From NCBI GenBank assembly GCA_900541855.1, contig UQLD01000022.1:1-40576 (forward strand): DNA of 40,576 nucleotides, written 5' to 3'. Below the pieces are notes generated by a model that was not told the DNA's origin, did no database searches, and saw only the letters and a list, made by a program, of their open reading frames with translations. The DNA comes from an uncultured Collinsella sp. (lineage in GTDB: Bacteria > Actinomycetota > Coriobacteriia > Coriobacteriales > Coriobacteriaceae). This document shows positions 15,407 to 23,859 of the stretch, one piece after another. Position numbers and translations under genes: made by a program. Position 1 is the stretch's first letter, and the number at the start of each line of letters is the position of its first letter.

Positions 15407-16304
15407 TGTAAAGAAACGTGGCGGATTGGGACGTGGACTGAATGCTTTGGTTTCAGAGGCCGAGTATGAGACCGGCGGTTCGGCTGCATCGGCTTCAAAT
15501 GCTCCATCTGAAACAAAACTACCTATTGAGGATATCGTTCCCAACCCTAATCAGCCGCGAATTCACTTTAACGAAACTGAACTTCGCGAGTTGAGCGAGT
15601 CAATCCAAGAACATGGCGTTTTGCAGCCGCTTTTGGTTCGCAAGCATGGAAACGGCTATGAGATCATCGCTGGTGAGCGTCGTTACCAGGCGTCAAAGCT
15701 TGCTGGCCTTGAAGAATTGCCAGTCATCATTAAAGAGGTAAATGATGAAGAGATGCTGGCTCTTGCTCTTATCGAAAACCTTCAACGTTCAGATCTGAAT
15801 CCCGTCGAAGAGGCTAAGGGCTATCGACAGCTCATCGATGCCAGCGGTATGACCCAGGAGGCATTGTCGAAGGCAGTAAGCAAGTCACGCTCTGCAATTA
15901 CAAACTCACTGCGTCTTCTCGATCTCCCCGAAGTAGTTCAGCAGATGATTTTTGAGGGTAAACTTACTGCTGGTCATGCACGTGCGATTCTTGCAGTTCC
16001 CTATGAGGATGCTCGAATTCGACTTGCAGAGAAGGTTGTTGCAGAGGGCCTTTCCGTAAGAGCGACAGAAAATCTTGCTCCGTTGTTTTCTGCCGGAGAG
16101 ACACCTAAGACGCCGAGGCCTGCAACCCCTCAGTCTTTTAAAAAGGCAGCCCGCGTGCTTCGTCAGGTTTTTAATACCAACGTGCGTGTGAAGAGCTCGC
16201 GTGGAAAGAATAAGATTGAGATTGAGTTTAAAGACGAGGAAGAGCTCTCTCGTATTCTTGGCGAAATGATTCAGTTTGATCAAGGAGGCCAAGATGAGGA
16301 ATAA
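15399..16304 (+). CDS. parB: Chromosome partitioning protein ParB (Spo0J)
   Basis: A 301-residue CTP-dependent clamp that loads at parS and spreads. It starts at GTG 15399, overlapping parA, with GAGGTG upstream. It opens with the family motif KRGGLGRGLNALV, which usually contacts ParA. The CTP-binding segment has PNPNQPR and GERRYQASKLAG. The HTH that reads parS contains TQEALSKAVSKSRSAITNSL. The C-terminal dimerisation domain ends in DQGGQDEE. Its cognate sites are just upstream of parA. The small gene that follows overlaps its last 11 bases. Confidence 0.96.
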   Translation: MPSVKKRGGLGRGLNALVSEAEYETGGSAASASNAPSETKLPIEDIVPNPNQPRIHFNETELRELSESIQEHGVLQPLLVRKHGNGYEIIAGERRYQASKLAGLEELPVIIKEVNDEEMLALALIENLQRSDLNPVEEAKGYRQLIDASGMTQEALSKAVSKSRSAITNSLRLLDLPEVVQQMIFEGKLTAGHARAILAVPYEDARIRLAEKVVAEGLSVRATENLAPLFSAGETPKTPRPATPQSFKKAARVLRQVFNTNVRVKSSRGKNKIEIEFKDEEELSRILGEMIQFDQGGQDEE

Positions 16305-16548
16305 GATTATAGCTGCGATTGCATTGGCGACGACTGTCGCGGCTGGTGCCTTTGCTGGCTATAAGATCGCGTCAGACGATGAACTTCGAGGTCGTTTGCT
16401 TCGTAGTGCGCAAGATATTATCGATACATCCAAGAAGAAAATGGATGTTATGACAGAAGATGTTGCAATGCGTACTGCTCAGGTAACGAAGAATCCCAAG
16501 ATTAATCAGGGTTGGGTCAGCAACCAATGGGAAAATGTAGGCTATTAG
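16294..16548 (+). CDS. Small YtxH-like membrane protein overlapping parB
   Basis: An 84-residue protein starting at ATG 16294, with AAGGAGG upstream (inside parB) and an 11-base overlap with the parB end. Residues 2-24 form one hydrophobic helix (KIIAAIALATTVAAGAFAGY). The rest is charged and helical (LLRSAQDIIDTSKKKMDVMTEDV). This resembles YtxH-domain proteins, but the match is by overall pattern only. There is no signal-peptidase site I trust; it may be an N-terminal anchor with a cytoplasmic tail. Overlap with parB suggests a role linked to segregation or the cell envelope, which is inference. Confidence 0.7.
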   Translation: MRNKIIAAIALATTVAAGAFAGYKIASDDELRGRLLRSAQDIIDTSKKKMDVMTEDVAMRTAQVTKNPKINQGWVSNQWENVGY

Positions 16549-16578
16549 GTACCTAACGATTACTTAGCATATTGTGAT

Positions 16579-16619
16579 GGGTCCTTGTCTGATTCACGAG
16601 ACAAGGACCCCTTATTTTG
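16579..16619 (+). terminator. Terminator of parAB operon
   Basis: A 12-bp perfect stem (16579-16590 with 16599-16610, 8-base loop), followed by CTTATTTT. It lies 30 bases after the small gene. Confidence 0.75.
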
Positions 16620-16672
16620 GCCGTAAAAATGGGACCAGTAGCAGCTGATTCAAAATTAAGGTCAATAAATGA

Positions 16673-16709
16673 AACGACCCCGGTTGCATATCCTGCAACC
16701 GGGGTCGTT
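16673..16709 (-). terminator. Terminator of rlmN
   Basis: A 16-bp perfect stem (16673-16688 with 16694-16709) and 5-base loop. On the minus strand it is followed by a T-rich stretch (TTTCATTTATT). It lies about 40 bases past the rlmN stop. Confidence 0.75.
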
Positions 16710-16712
16710 CGA

Positions 16713-16728
16713 TGTTTCACATGAAACG
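16713..16728. other. Degenerate parS-like site after rlmN
   Basis: TGTTTCACATGAAACG matches parS at 14 of 16 positions. It lies in the non-coding gap between the rlmN stop and its terminator, about 2.2 kb from the perfect parS cluster. Confidence 0.45.
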
Positions 16729-16746
16729 TTTTGGGATGCGACTCCC

Positions 16747-17799
16747 CTATGCGTTCTTCTGAACTTTGAAGCGCTGCTTCAGCTGTCCGCAAGCGGCGTC
16801 AATATCGTTGCCACGGGAGTTACGAATCGTGGTCTCGATGCCACGGGACTCAAGACGACGCTGAAGATCCTCAACCTTATGAATCGGCGACGGCTTGAGC
16901 GGGCTACCCTCGATGTCGTTAAGCTGAATGAGGTTAACGTGGCACAGCGTTCCCTCGCAGAAGTCGCAGAGCGCCTGCATTTCGGGATTCGTATCGTTGA
17001 CGCCTTCGATCATGGCATACTCATAGGTCGGGCGGCGGCCGGTCTTCTCGGTGTAGAGCTGAAGCGCTTCGTGAAGGCGAAGCAGCGTGTACTTCTTAAC
17101 ACCGGGCATGAGCTTATTGCGCGTCGACTGGATGGCGGAATGCAGGGAAACGGCAAGCGTGAACTGCTCGGGGATGTCGGCAAATTTGCGAATACCGGGA
17201 ATAACGCCGCTGGTAGAGACGGTGAGGTGACGAGCACCGATACCGATGCCATCGGGGTCGTTGAGGATTCGCAACGCCTTGAGAACCTCGTCGTAGTTGG
17301 CAAACGGCTCGCCCTGGCCCATGAAGACAACGCTCGTGACGCGCTCGCCAAAGTCGTTGGATACATGAAGTACCTGGTCGACGATCTCTTGAGCGGTCAG
17401 AGAGCGCTTGAGGCCGTTGAGACCGGTAGCGCAAAAGGCGCAGCCCATGCCACAGCCAGCCTGGGTGGAAACGCAGACGGAAAGCTTGTTACGACGGGGC
17501 ATACCGACAGTCTCGACGGAAACGCCGTCGTGGTACTCGAGCAGATACTTGCGAGAGCCATCTTTGGAAACCTGCTTGGTTAGTTCAGTCGGCGTGTCAA
17601 AGGCAAAAGCCTCTTTAAGCTGCTCGCGGAAAGCCTTGGGAAGGTTGGTCATATCGTCAAACGAACAAACGTTCTTCTCAAAGACCCATTCGATGAGCTG
17701 CTTCGCGCGGAAGGCTGGCTGGCCAAGTTCGGCCACGAGCTCGCGAATATCGTTTTGGCTCAAGTCGCGAATGTCCTGAGATTTAGTCCTGGGATTCAT
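16747..17799 (-). CDS. rlmN: Dual-specificity RNA methyltransferase RlmN
   Basis: A 350-residue radical-SAM enzyme that makes C2-methyladenosine in 23S rRNA (A2503) and in some tRNAs. ATG 17799 has AAAGG upstream. The radical-SAM cluster motif is CxxxCxxC at Cys116, Cys120 and Cys123 (CGMGCAFCATG). The mechanistic Cys lies near the C-terminus in DIDAACGQL (Cys337), and the RlmN-type VETVGMP is present. It is on the minus strand, against the local rightward trend, and is bounded by its own terminator and a divergent ddl. Confidence 0.95.
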   Translation of the reverse strand: MNPRTKSQDIRDLSQNDIRELVAELGQPAFRAKQLIEWVFEKNVCSFDDMTNLPKAFREQLKEAFAFDTPTELTKQVSKDGSRKYLLEYHDGVSVETVGMPRRNKLSVCVSTQAGCGMGCAFCATGLNGLKRSLTAQEIVDQVLHVSNDFGERVTSVVFMGQGEPFANYDEVLKALRILNDPDGIGIGARHLTVSTSGVIPGIRKFADIPEQFTLAVSLHSAIQSTRNKLMPGVKKYTLLRLHEALQLYTEKTGRRPTYEYAMIEGVNDTNPEMQALCDFCEGTLCHVNLIQLNDIEGSPLKPSPIHKVEDLQRRLESRGIETTIRNSRGNDIDAACGQLKQRFKVQKNA

Positions 17800-17814
17800 G
17801 GAAGCCTTTCGATT

Positions 17815-17844
17815 TTGGGGAAACGTAGAGGGTATCGCTACAAT
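17815..17844 (+). promoter_or_regulatory. Possible promoter of ddl
   Basis: TTGGGG (17815-17820), an 18-base spacer, and TACAAT (17839-17844), 40 bases before the ddl start. The form is like the tRNA-Lys promoter (TTGGGA-17-TACAAT). Confidence 0.45.
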
Positions 17845-17884
17845 ATGGTATCAGCTGCAGAAATTATAGAGGAGGAGTCTGCCC

Positions 17885-18850
17885 ATGCCGGGTAAAAGCC
17901 TAGAGAACATGCACGTAGCGGTCTTGGCGGGCGGTCATTCCGCCGAGCGCGAGATCTCGCTCAATTCGGGAAAGAACGTTGTGGTGGCACTGAAGGAAGC
18001 CGGCTACACCTCGGTGGAGCTGCTCGACACGGCCGCTGATGATTTTATGGTAACCATGGCGACCGGCGGCTTTGACGTGGCGTTTATCGCCATGCACGGT
18101 GCCGGCGGCGAGGATGGCGCCATGCAGGGTGCCATGGAGACCCTGAGTATCCCCTACACGGCCTCGGGCGTGCTTGCCAGCGCCTGCGGTGCCGACAAGG
18201 AGGTCTCTAAGCTCTTATACGCCAAGGCGGGCATCCCCATTGCCCCCGGCCTTGCGCTCGAGGTGGGCGATGAAGTCGATATCGATCATATCGTCGAGGT
18301 CTGTGGCGAGCGCTGCTTTGTGAAGCCGGCCGTCAACGGTTCCAGCTATGGCATTTCCCTGGTCCATGAGCCCTCCGAGCTGCCCGCGGCAATTGCCAAG
18401 GCGTTTGAGTACGGCGACAAAGTGCTGGTCGAGAAGTGCATCGAGGGTACCGAGATCACCGTCGGCGTGTACGGCGAGGACGACGTGCGCGCCCTGCCGA
18501 TTGTCGAGATTCGCAAGCCCGAGGACTGTGAGTTCTACGATCTGGACGTGAAGTATGTCGACCCTACGGACATCCATCGTATTCCGGCGCAGATTTCACC
18601 CGAGAATTACGCTCGCGCTCAGGAGCTTGCCTGTGCTGCTCACAAGGCCCTCGGTTGCCTGGGCATCTCGCGCAGCGATTTTATCGTGAGCGAGGACGGC
18701 CCCGTCATCCTCGAGACCAACACCATTCCCGGCATGACCGATACGTCGCTGTATCCGGATGAGATTCGCCACACAGACGACATGACGTTCCCGCAGGTCT
18801 GTGACAGCCTGATCCGTATGGGCCTTCGTCGAGCGGGCATTGCATGCTAA
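17885..18850 (+). CDS. ddl: D-alanine--D-alanine ligase
   Basis: A 321-residue ATP-grasp enzyme forming D-Ala-D-Ala for peptidoglycan in the cytoplasm. ATG 17885 follows GAGGAGG. Visible family motifs are VLAGGHSAEREISLNSG at the N-terminus, AMHGAGGEDGAMQG, the ATP-grasp core FVKPAVNGSSYGISLV, and the metal/active-site segment VILETNTIPGMTDTSLYP. The YDLDVKYVDPTDIHRIPA segment sits where the D-Ala2 subsite lies. It overlaps the next gene by 7 bases, so the two are probably co-transcribed, although their jobs are unrelated. Confidence 0.94.
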   Translation: MPGKSLENMHVAVLAGGHSAEREISLNSGKNVVVALKEAGYTSVELLDTAADDFMVTMATGGFDVAFIAMHGAGGEDGAMQGAMETLSIPYTASGVLASACGADKEVSKLLYAKAGIPIAPGLALEVGDEVDIDHIVEVCGERCFVKPAVNGSSYGISLVHEPSELPAAIAKAFEYGDKVLVEKCIEGTEITVGVYGEDDVRALPIVEIRKPEDCEFYDLDVKYVDPTDIHRIPAQISPENYARAQELACAAHKALGCLGISRSDFIVSEDGPVILETNTIPGMTDTSLYPDEIRHTDDMTFPQVCDSLIRMGLRRAGIAC

Positions 18851-21738
18851 TCGAGGACGCGGTTTCGTCAGGAACGCCGCAGTTTGTCATCGACTCCTAT
18901 GCCACGCTTGCCGAACGCGCCAAAACGCAGTCCTTCGGCCTTATCGAGGAAGATGTGATTGTCCTCGATACCGAGACCACAGGTCTTTCGGTGCAGGACA
19001 ACGAGCTGATCGAGATCTCGGCGGCCCGTCTTTCGGGCCGCGAGATCGTCGACCGCTTCGATACCTTCGTGCATCCCAAGCAGCTAATTCCCGCCGAGAT
19101 TACCGAGCTCACGAGCATTACAAATGCCGATGTGGCAGATGCCCCGTCGGCCGCTGAGGCCGTCGCCGCTCTCGCCGATTTTGTCGGTGGTTGCCCGGTG
19201 ATCGCACATAACGCCACGTTCGATCGCTCGTTTATCGAGTCGGTCAAAGGCGGCGTCAACGTGAGCGATATCTGGATCGATTCGCTGGCGCTGTCGCGCA
19301 TCGCGCTTCCGCGCCTGGCCTCGCACAAGCTGTCTTTTATGGCCGATCTGTTTGGCTGTGACTCGGTATCACACCGTGCCAATGCCGACGTCGACGCCCT
19401 GTGTGGCGTATGGCGTGTGTTGCTCGTGGCGCTCACCGACTTGCCCCAGGGCCTCATGGCGCGCCTAGCCGACATGCATCCGGATGTGCCTTGGTCCTAT
19501 CGTCCTATCTTCTCATTCTTGGCGGGGCAGAACCCTGGTTCTATCTTCTCTCTCAGCGCCGCTCGTGCTGACGTTCTCAAGGCCGATCGCGCCGACGATC
19601 GGGTGGACGCCGACGAACTGCCGGTCCTCAAGATGCCGAGTCGTGAGGAGATTGAGGCAGACTATGCGCCGGGTGGCCTGGTCAATCGCATGTATCCCAC
19701 TTACGAGCCGCGTGATGAGCAGATCGCGATGGCGCTCGAGGTCCGCGATGCGCTGGTCACGGGCACACATCGCGTAATTGAGGCGGGCACGGGCGTCGGC
19801 AAATCGATGGCCTATCTGGTGCCTTTTGCCGAGGCAGCACGCCGTAACAACATCACGGTTGGTATTGCGACCAAATCGAACAATCTTGCCGACCAGCTCA
19901 TGTACCATGAGCTGCCAAAACTTGCCGAGCAACTGGACGGTGGTCTGTCATTTTGCGCTCTCAAGGGCTATGACCACTATCCGTGCCTGCGCAAGCTTGA
20001 GCGCATGAGCCGAGGCCAGGTCGAGATTACCACCAAGCGCGATCCGGCGGACACGCTCACGGCGGTCGCGGTCATTATGGCGTACGTCTGCCAATCAGCC
20101 GATGGCGACCTCGACTCGCTCGGCATTCGGTGGCGCAGCGTCAACCGTCCCGACTTTACGACGGCCTCGCGCGAGTGTGCTCGTCGCCTCTGCCCGTTTT
20201 TCCCTGATAAATGTTTGGTCCACGGCGCTCGCCGTCGTGCGGCGCATGCCGATGTGGTGGTCACCAACCATTCCCTGCTGTTCCGCAATGTCGCGGCCGA
20301 GGGCAGGATTTTACCTCCGATTCGTCATTGGGTAATCGACGAGGCCCATTCCATCGAGCGCGAGGCGCGCCGCCAGTGGGCGCGCGTGGTGTCGGCGGAC
20401 GAATCACGCGTTCTGTTTGAGCGCCTGGGTGGCTCGAGCGCCGGCGCGCTAAGCCAGGTTTCCCGTGATTTGGCAACCTCCGAGGGCTCTACGCTCTATC
20501 TGGGCCTTACTGCCAAGGCGACGTCGACGGTTGCGCGCGCGAGCATGGCAATCGCCGACGTGTTCGATGGCGTTCGCGAGCTCGGCCGCCGTGCGCGTGG
20601 GGGTTATGACAATGCCAATCTATGGATTGGCCCCGAGCTGCGCGAATCTGACGACTGGCATGATTTCTTACAGTCGGCCTACGCTGCCATCGATGCATTG
20701 GAACAGGCTGACAAGAGCGTCGACGCGCTGGTGCAAGCCGTCGCCGCCGACAAGCCCGAGGTTGTTGTTGACCTGGGTGATATCTCGCGTCGCCTGCACG
20801 AGCTGGTCGAGAACCTCAAACTCATCATTGATGGCACCGATGAACACTACGTGTATTCGCTGCAGGTCAATCGCAGGCTGCGTGCCGGCGGAGAGTCGAT
20901 GACCGCAGAGCGCATCGACATTGGCGAGGCCTTGGCAACCGAGTGGCTGCCCGAGGTTCACACGGCTATCTTTGCCTCGGCGACTATGACGGTGTCCAAA
21001 AGCTTTGAACACTTTAACCATGCGGTCGGCCTCGATCGCATCGGTGCTTCAACATCCTCATCGCTGCACTTGGACTCGAGCTACGACTTCGATTCGAACA
21101 TGGCTGTAGTCGTTGCGGGCGATATCCCCGATCCGCGCGATCGCGAGAGCTATCTTACGGCGCTCGAGCGCGTGCTGGTCGACGCCCATCTTGCCATGGG
21201 CGGATCGGTGCTCACACTGTTCACCAATCGGCGCGACATGGAAGACCTGTACGCCCGCGTTGAGCCCAAGATGGCCCGTGCGGGTCTGGAGCTCGACTGC
21301 CAGCAGCGCAACTCATCTCCTCGTCGCCTGCGCGACCGGTTTATCAACGAGCCGACCTCGTCGCTTTTTGCGCTTAAGGCCTTCTGGGAGGGGTTTGACG
21401 CCAGCGGTGAGACGCTGCGTTGCGTCATCATTCCCAAGCTGCCGTTCTCGAGCCCCACGGACCCGCTCTCGTGCGAGCGCAACCTGCGCGAAGACCGCGC
21501 TTGGGCGCGCTATTCGCTGCCCGAGGCGGTGCTCGAGGTTAAGCAGGCGGCCGGCCGCCTTATCCGCTCGTCGACCGATTGCGGCGTGCTGATTCTGGCC
21601 GACCCGCGCCTGGTGACGAAGGGCTACGGAAAGAAGTTCTTAACGTCGCTGCCCACGAGCTCCTACCAGCGCATCGAATCGGCGCAGATCGGTCACTATC
21701 TGCAACTGTGGCGCGCACGTCACGAGCGGCGGCGCTAA
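18844..21738 (+). CDS. dinG: Exonuclease-DinG family helicase
   Basis: A 964-residue fusion. Residues about 35-200 are a DnaQ-like 3'-5' exonuclease: Exo I LDTETTGLS, Exo II AHNATFDRSF, Exo III HRANADVDAL. Residues about 290-964 are an XPD/DinG superfamily 2 helicase: Walker A EAGTGVGKS, DEAH box VIDEAHS, motif VI QAAGRLIRSS. Four cysteines (YPC at 379-381 region, then REC, RRLC and DKC before the VVTNHSLL motif) are placed like the Fe-S ligands of DinG/XPD. This architecture occurs in Firmicute DinG proteins, where helicase activity is sometimes lost, so activity here is not assured. It is likely a DNA-repair enzyme. It meets the WYL genes tail to tail with a 4-base overlap. Confidence 0.88.
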   Translation: MLIEDAVSSGTPQFVIDSYATLAERAKTQSFGLIEEDVIVLDTETTGLSVQDNELIEISAARLSGREIVDRFDTFVHPKQLIPAEITELTSITNADVADAPSAAEAVAALADFVGGCPVIAHNATFDRSFIESVKGGVNVSDIWIDSLALSRIALPRLASHKLSFMADLFGCDSVSHRANADVDALCGVWRVLLVALTDLPQGLMARLADMHPDVPWSYRPIFSFLAGQNPGSIFSLSAARADVLKADRADDRVDADELPVLKMPSREEIEADYAPGGLVNRMYPTYEPRDEQIAMALEVRDALVTGTHRVIEAGTGVGKSMAYLVPFAEAARRNNITVGIATKSNNLADQLMYHELPKLAEQLDGGLSFCALKGYDHYPCLRKLERMSRGQVEITTKRDPADTLTAVAVIMAYVCQSADGDLDSLGIRWRSVNRPDFTTASRECARRLCPFFPDKCLVHGARRRAAHADVVVTNHSLLFRNVAAEGRILPPIRHWVIDEAHSIEREARRQWARVVSADESRVLFERLGGSSAGALSQVSRDLATSEGSTLYLGLTAKATSTVARASMAIADVFDGVRELGRRARGGYDNANLWIGPELRESDDWHDFLQSAYAAIDALEQADKSVDALVQAVAADKPEVVVDLGDISRRLHELVENLKLIIDGTDEHYVYSLQVNRRLRAGGESMTAERIDIGEALATEWLPEVHTAIFASATMTVSKSFEHFNHAVGLDRIGASTSSSLHLDSSYDFDSNMAVVVAGDIPDPRDRESYLTALERVLVDAHLAMGGSVLTLFTNRRDMEDLYARVEPKMARAGLELDCQQRNSSPRRLRDRFINEPTSSLFALKAFWEGFDASGETLRCVIIPKLPFSSPTDPLSCERNLREDRAWARYSLPEAVLEVKQAAGRLIRSSTDCGVLILADPRLVTKGYGKKFLTSLPTSSYQRIESAQIGHYLQLWRARHERRR

Positions 21739-22652
21739 AGCGGACAGACGAGGGTTTTTGCCATATCGCACAGACGCTTTGACAGGGCGGGGTCATCCAA
21801 GATGCGGATGGCTCCGCCCGCTGCGATTACCTGGCTCAGTAGCCAACGCTCGGAGCCGTAATGCACGGTTACCGTTGCCATGTCTGCCCCGCTGCGCTCG
21901 ATTAGGGTGATGCCGGCCCAGTCCAGATGCTCCGCCATATCGAATGGCATCAAGAGCTTTGCGCTACGCTGCGTCCGGGCAAGGGAATCGTGGAGGGATG
22001 CGACGCCCGGTGTGTGAGGCACGACGGAGTCTTCCGTCAAGGTGAGTCCCTCGATTTTATCCATGCGATAGGTGCGCTGCTCATCGATCGCGATGTCCCA
22101 GGCAATCAGGTATGTTTGGTCGCCGTTTGCCGTAATGCGCAAGGGGTCGACCAGACGCTCGCGTGGCCGCGCATCGTCCATCGAGCGATACGAGATGCGG
22201 CAACGAACACCGTCCTGAATGGCGCAGCTCAGCTGCTGCCAGTGCGACCCGTGGTTGACGGTGTCAAAGACGCGCTGGTTATAGCCGAGCTCTTCGGGCA
22301 GAAGGGCATGTCGAATCCGAGCTGCCGTCTGCGGCTCGATCCCCAACGATTCAAGTTCATGGTTGAGCACGGCGCCCTCGGCGGCACTCAGGCGCAACGG
22401 TAGCACGCGCCCGGCGTCACCAGTGAGGGCCACGCGCTCGCCGCGGCATTCGCAGATGATGCGCGCGCCCGATTCTCGGTCCGCGAGCGTCGAGACGATC
22501 TCGAGAATCTCGTCGAGCGACGCCCCCGTGATGTCAAAGCGGCTGCAAATCTCGGTTCGTGTCATGCCGCCATCGCCGGCGGCGTAGAGGGCCTCCATGA
22601 TGTCGATGGCGCGCGAGAGTCTCTGCTCGCTGGTGAGTTTACGCACGGGCAT
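21735..22652 (-). CDS. WYL-domain regulator, PafC-like
   Basis: A 305-residue HTH-WYL protein. The N-terminal winged helix is about residues 5-75 (LSRAIDIMEALYAAGDGGMTRTEICSRF). The WYL domain around 155-205 includes VRCRISYRSMDDARPRERLVDP and TYLIAWDIAIDEQRTYRMDKIEGL. The C-terminal part resembles the WCX extension. In mycobacteria the fused or paired PafBC activates DNA-damage genes. Here the gene is second of a pair with a 14-base overlap, which fits a PafB-PafC heterodimer. It converges on an exonuclease-helicase gene. The target is unknown. Confidence 0.8.
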   Translation of the reverse strand: MPVRKLTSEQRLSRAIDIMEALYAAGDGGMTRTEICSRFDITGASLDEILEIVSTLADRESGARIICECRGERVALTGDAGRVLPLRLSAAEGAVLNHELESLGIEPQTAARIRHALLPEELGYNQRVFDTVNHGSHWQQLSCAIQDGVRCRISYRSMDDARPRERLVDPLRITANGDQTYLIAWDIAIDEQRTYRMDKIEGLTLTEDSVVPHTPGVASLHDSLARTQRSAKLLMPFDMAEHLDWAGITLIERSGADMATVTVHYGSERWLLSQVIAAGGAIRILDDPALSKRLCDMAKTLVCPL

Positions 22653-23661
22653 GCTCGTGCACCGTCCTTTCTATGAGGTGGTTCCACGCCTGCTTGAGCG
22701 ATTTGGGGGCCATGGGCCTCATGCCGTCCATGGCGTGGGCCATGCAAAATGAGGCGGCGGCTTCAAGGTCACGCACGTCAACGGTCCAGGTCCATCCCGC
22801 ATCGGTGTGTGCGAGCTCACCTCGCCCGCGCGTGAGGCCGTTGATCATATCGATCTGCGTCTGAGGACCGAACGAGAACGTGGCTGCAACGGGCGGTCGG
22901 TCGGCGAAATCGAATTCAAAGAACAGATAGTCGTTGAGATTGAAGTCCGCAGGGATGGCGTAGGCCTTCGAAGGACGCCATGCGCGAACGATACGGTCGC
23001 AGCGGAATGTCCTGATGTCGTCGGTGACATTGTCGAGGCCGCAGAAGTACGCCACGCCCTCGCGTTCGAACATGCCGTAGACACAGACGGTACGTTCTTT
23101 CTGCTCGCCGCGTCCGTTCTGATATAAAAATCGCAGCGCGCATCGCTCGGCAAAGGCGCTCCATACCGCATCGACGGTGGGAGAGCGGCGGATTGGTGCT
23201 TCGTCCACCGTCGTCCTACCGGTGAGATAGGCAATCTTGGAGCGAATATCGGCAAGCGGTGCGGCAAAAGTGGATGAGCCGGCCGCTAGTGTCTGGTCGA
23301 TGGCGTTGAGCAGGATATCGGCGTCGTCTGCGGTAATGAGGCCGCCTGCCGCAAACGTGTGCTCGCGGTCGATTGTCCACGAGCTTTCCTCGGTCTCCTG
23401 CGCGCCGGTGGGGCGAACCTCCTTGATTAAGATGCCGCGTTCGAGCAGCTTGTCACGATCGCGTCGAAACTTGCGCTTATCCGAGTCGATGTTGCCCGAG
23501 CCATATCCCAGGTCAGAATCCAAGACGATCTGCTCGGTCGTCAGCGGTTCGGGGGAGCTGTTGAGCACAAAGAAAAGATTGAGGATGCGCTGAGCCGTTT
23601 TATCGAAACCGGGCTCCGAACTTCCCTTTTTAATTGTCGCGGTCGCGTCGCTTGCCGTCAT
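22639..23661 (-). CDS. WYL-domain regulator, PafB-like
   Basis: A 340-residue HTH-WYL protein, first of the pair. ATG 23661 has GAGGA upstream. The HTH region reads TAQRILNLFFVLNSSPEPLTTEQIV...KFRRDRDKLLERGILI. The WYL part has CALRFLYQNGRGEQKERTVCVYGMFEREGVAYFCGLDNV and IRTFRCDRIVRAW. Like its partner it should bind DNA and sense a ligand or nucleic acid through the WYL domain. Expression with the partner is coupled by overlap. Confidence 0.8.
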   Translation of the reverse strand: MTASDATATIKKGSSEPGFDKTAQRILNLFFVLNSSPEPLTTEQIVLDSDLGYGSGNIDSDKRKFRRDRDKLLERGILIKEVRPTGAQETEESSWTIDREHTFAAGGLITADDADILLNAIDQTLAAGSSTFAAPLADIRSKIAYLTGRTTVDEAPIRRSPTVDAVWSAFAERCALRFLYQNGRGEQKERTVCVYGMFEREGVAYFCGLDNVTDDIRTFRCDRIVRAWRPSKAYAIPADFNLNDYLFFEFDFADRPPVAATFSFGPQTQIDMINGLTRGRGELAHTDAGWTWTVDVRDLEAAASFCMAHAMDGMRPMAPKSLKQAWNHLIERTVHEHARA

Positions 23662-23859
23662 AGAGTCCTCGCATGAGAAGGTGGTTTGCTGCCATGATTT
23701 TAGTCCGATATGGAGATTAGGCTATATCCTTGTCCGCTCGGGGCGTTAAGATGGCCCGAATTCGGTCGTTTGCGCTCGCTCGGGGTATACTTTCGACTAT
23801 ATACGGTTCTAATGTGCATGCATTGGGCCTATTTGTCGGATTATGGATGTGGAGCGCAC

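Noticed and set aside
16747..17799. Cfr-type antibiotic-resistance methyltransferase
   Set aside because: Sequence and single-copy core context fit housekeeping RlmN; nothing specific to Cfr is seen.
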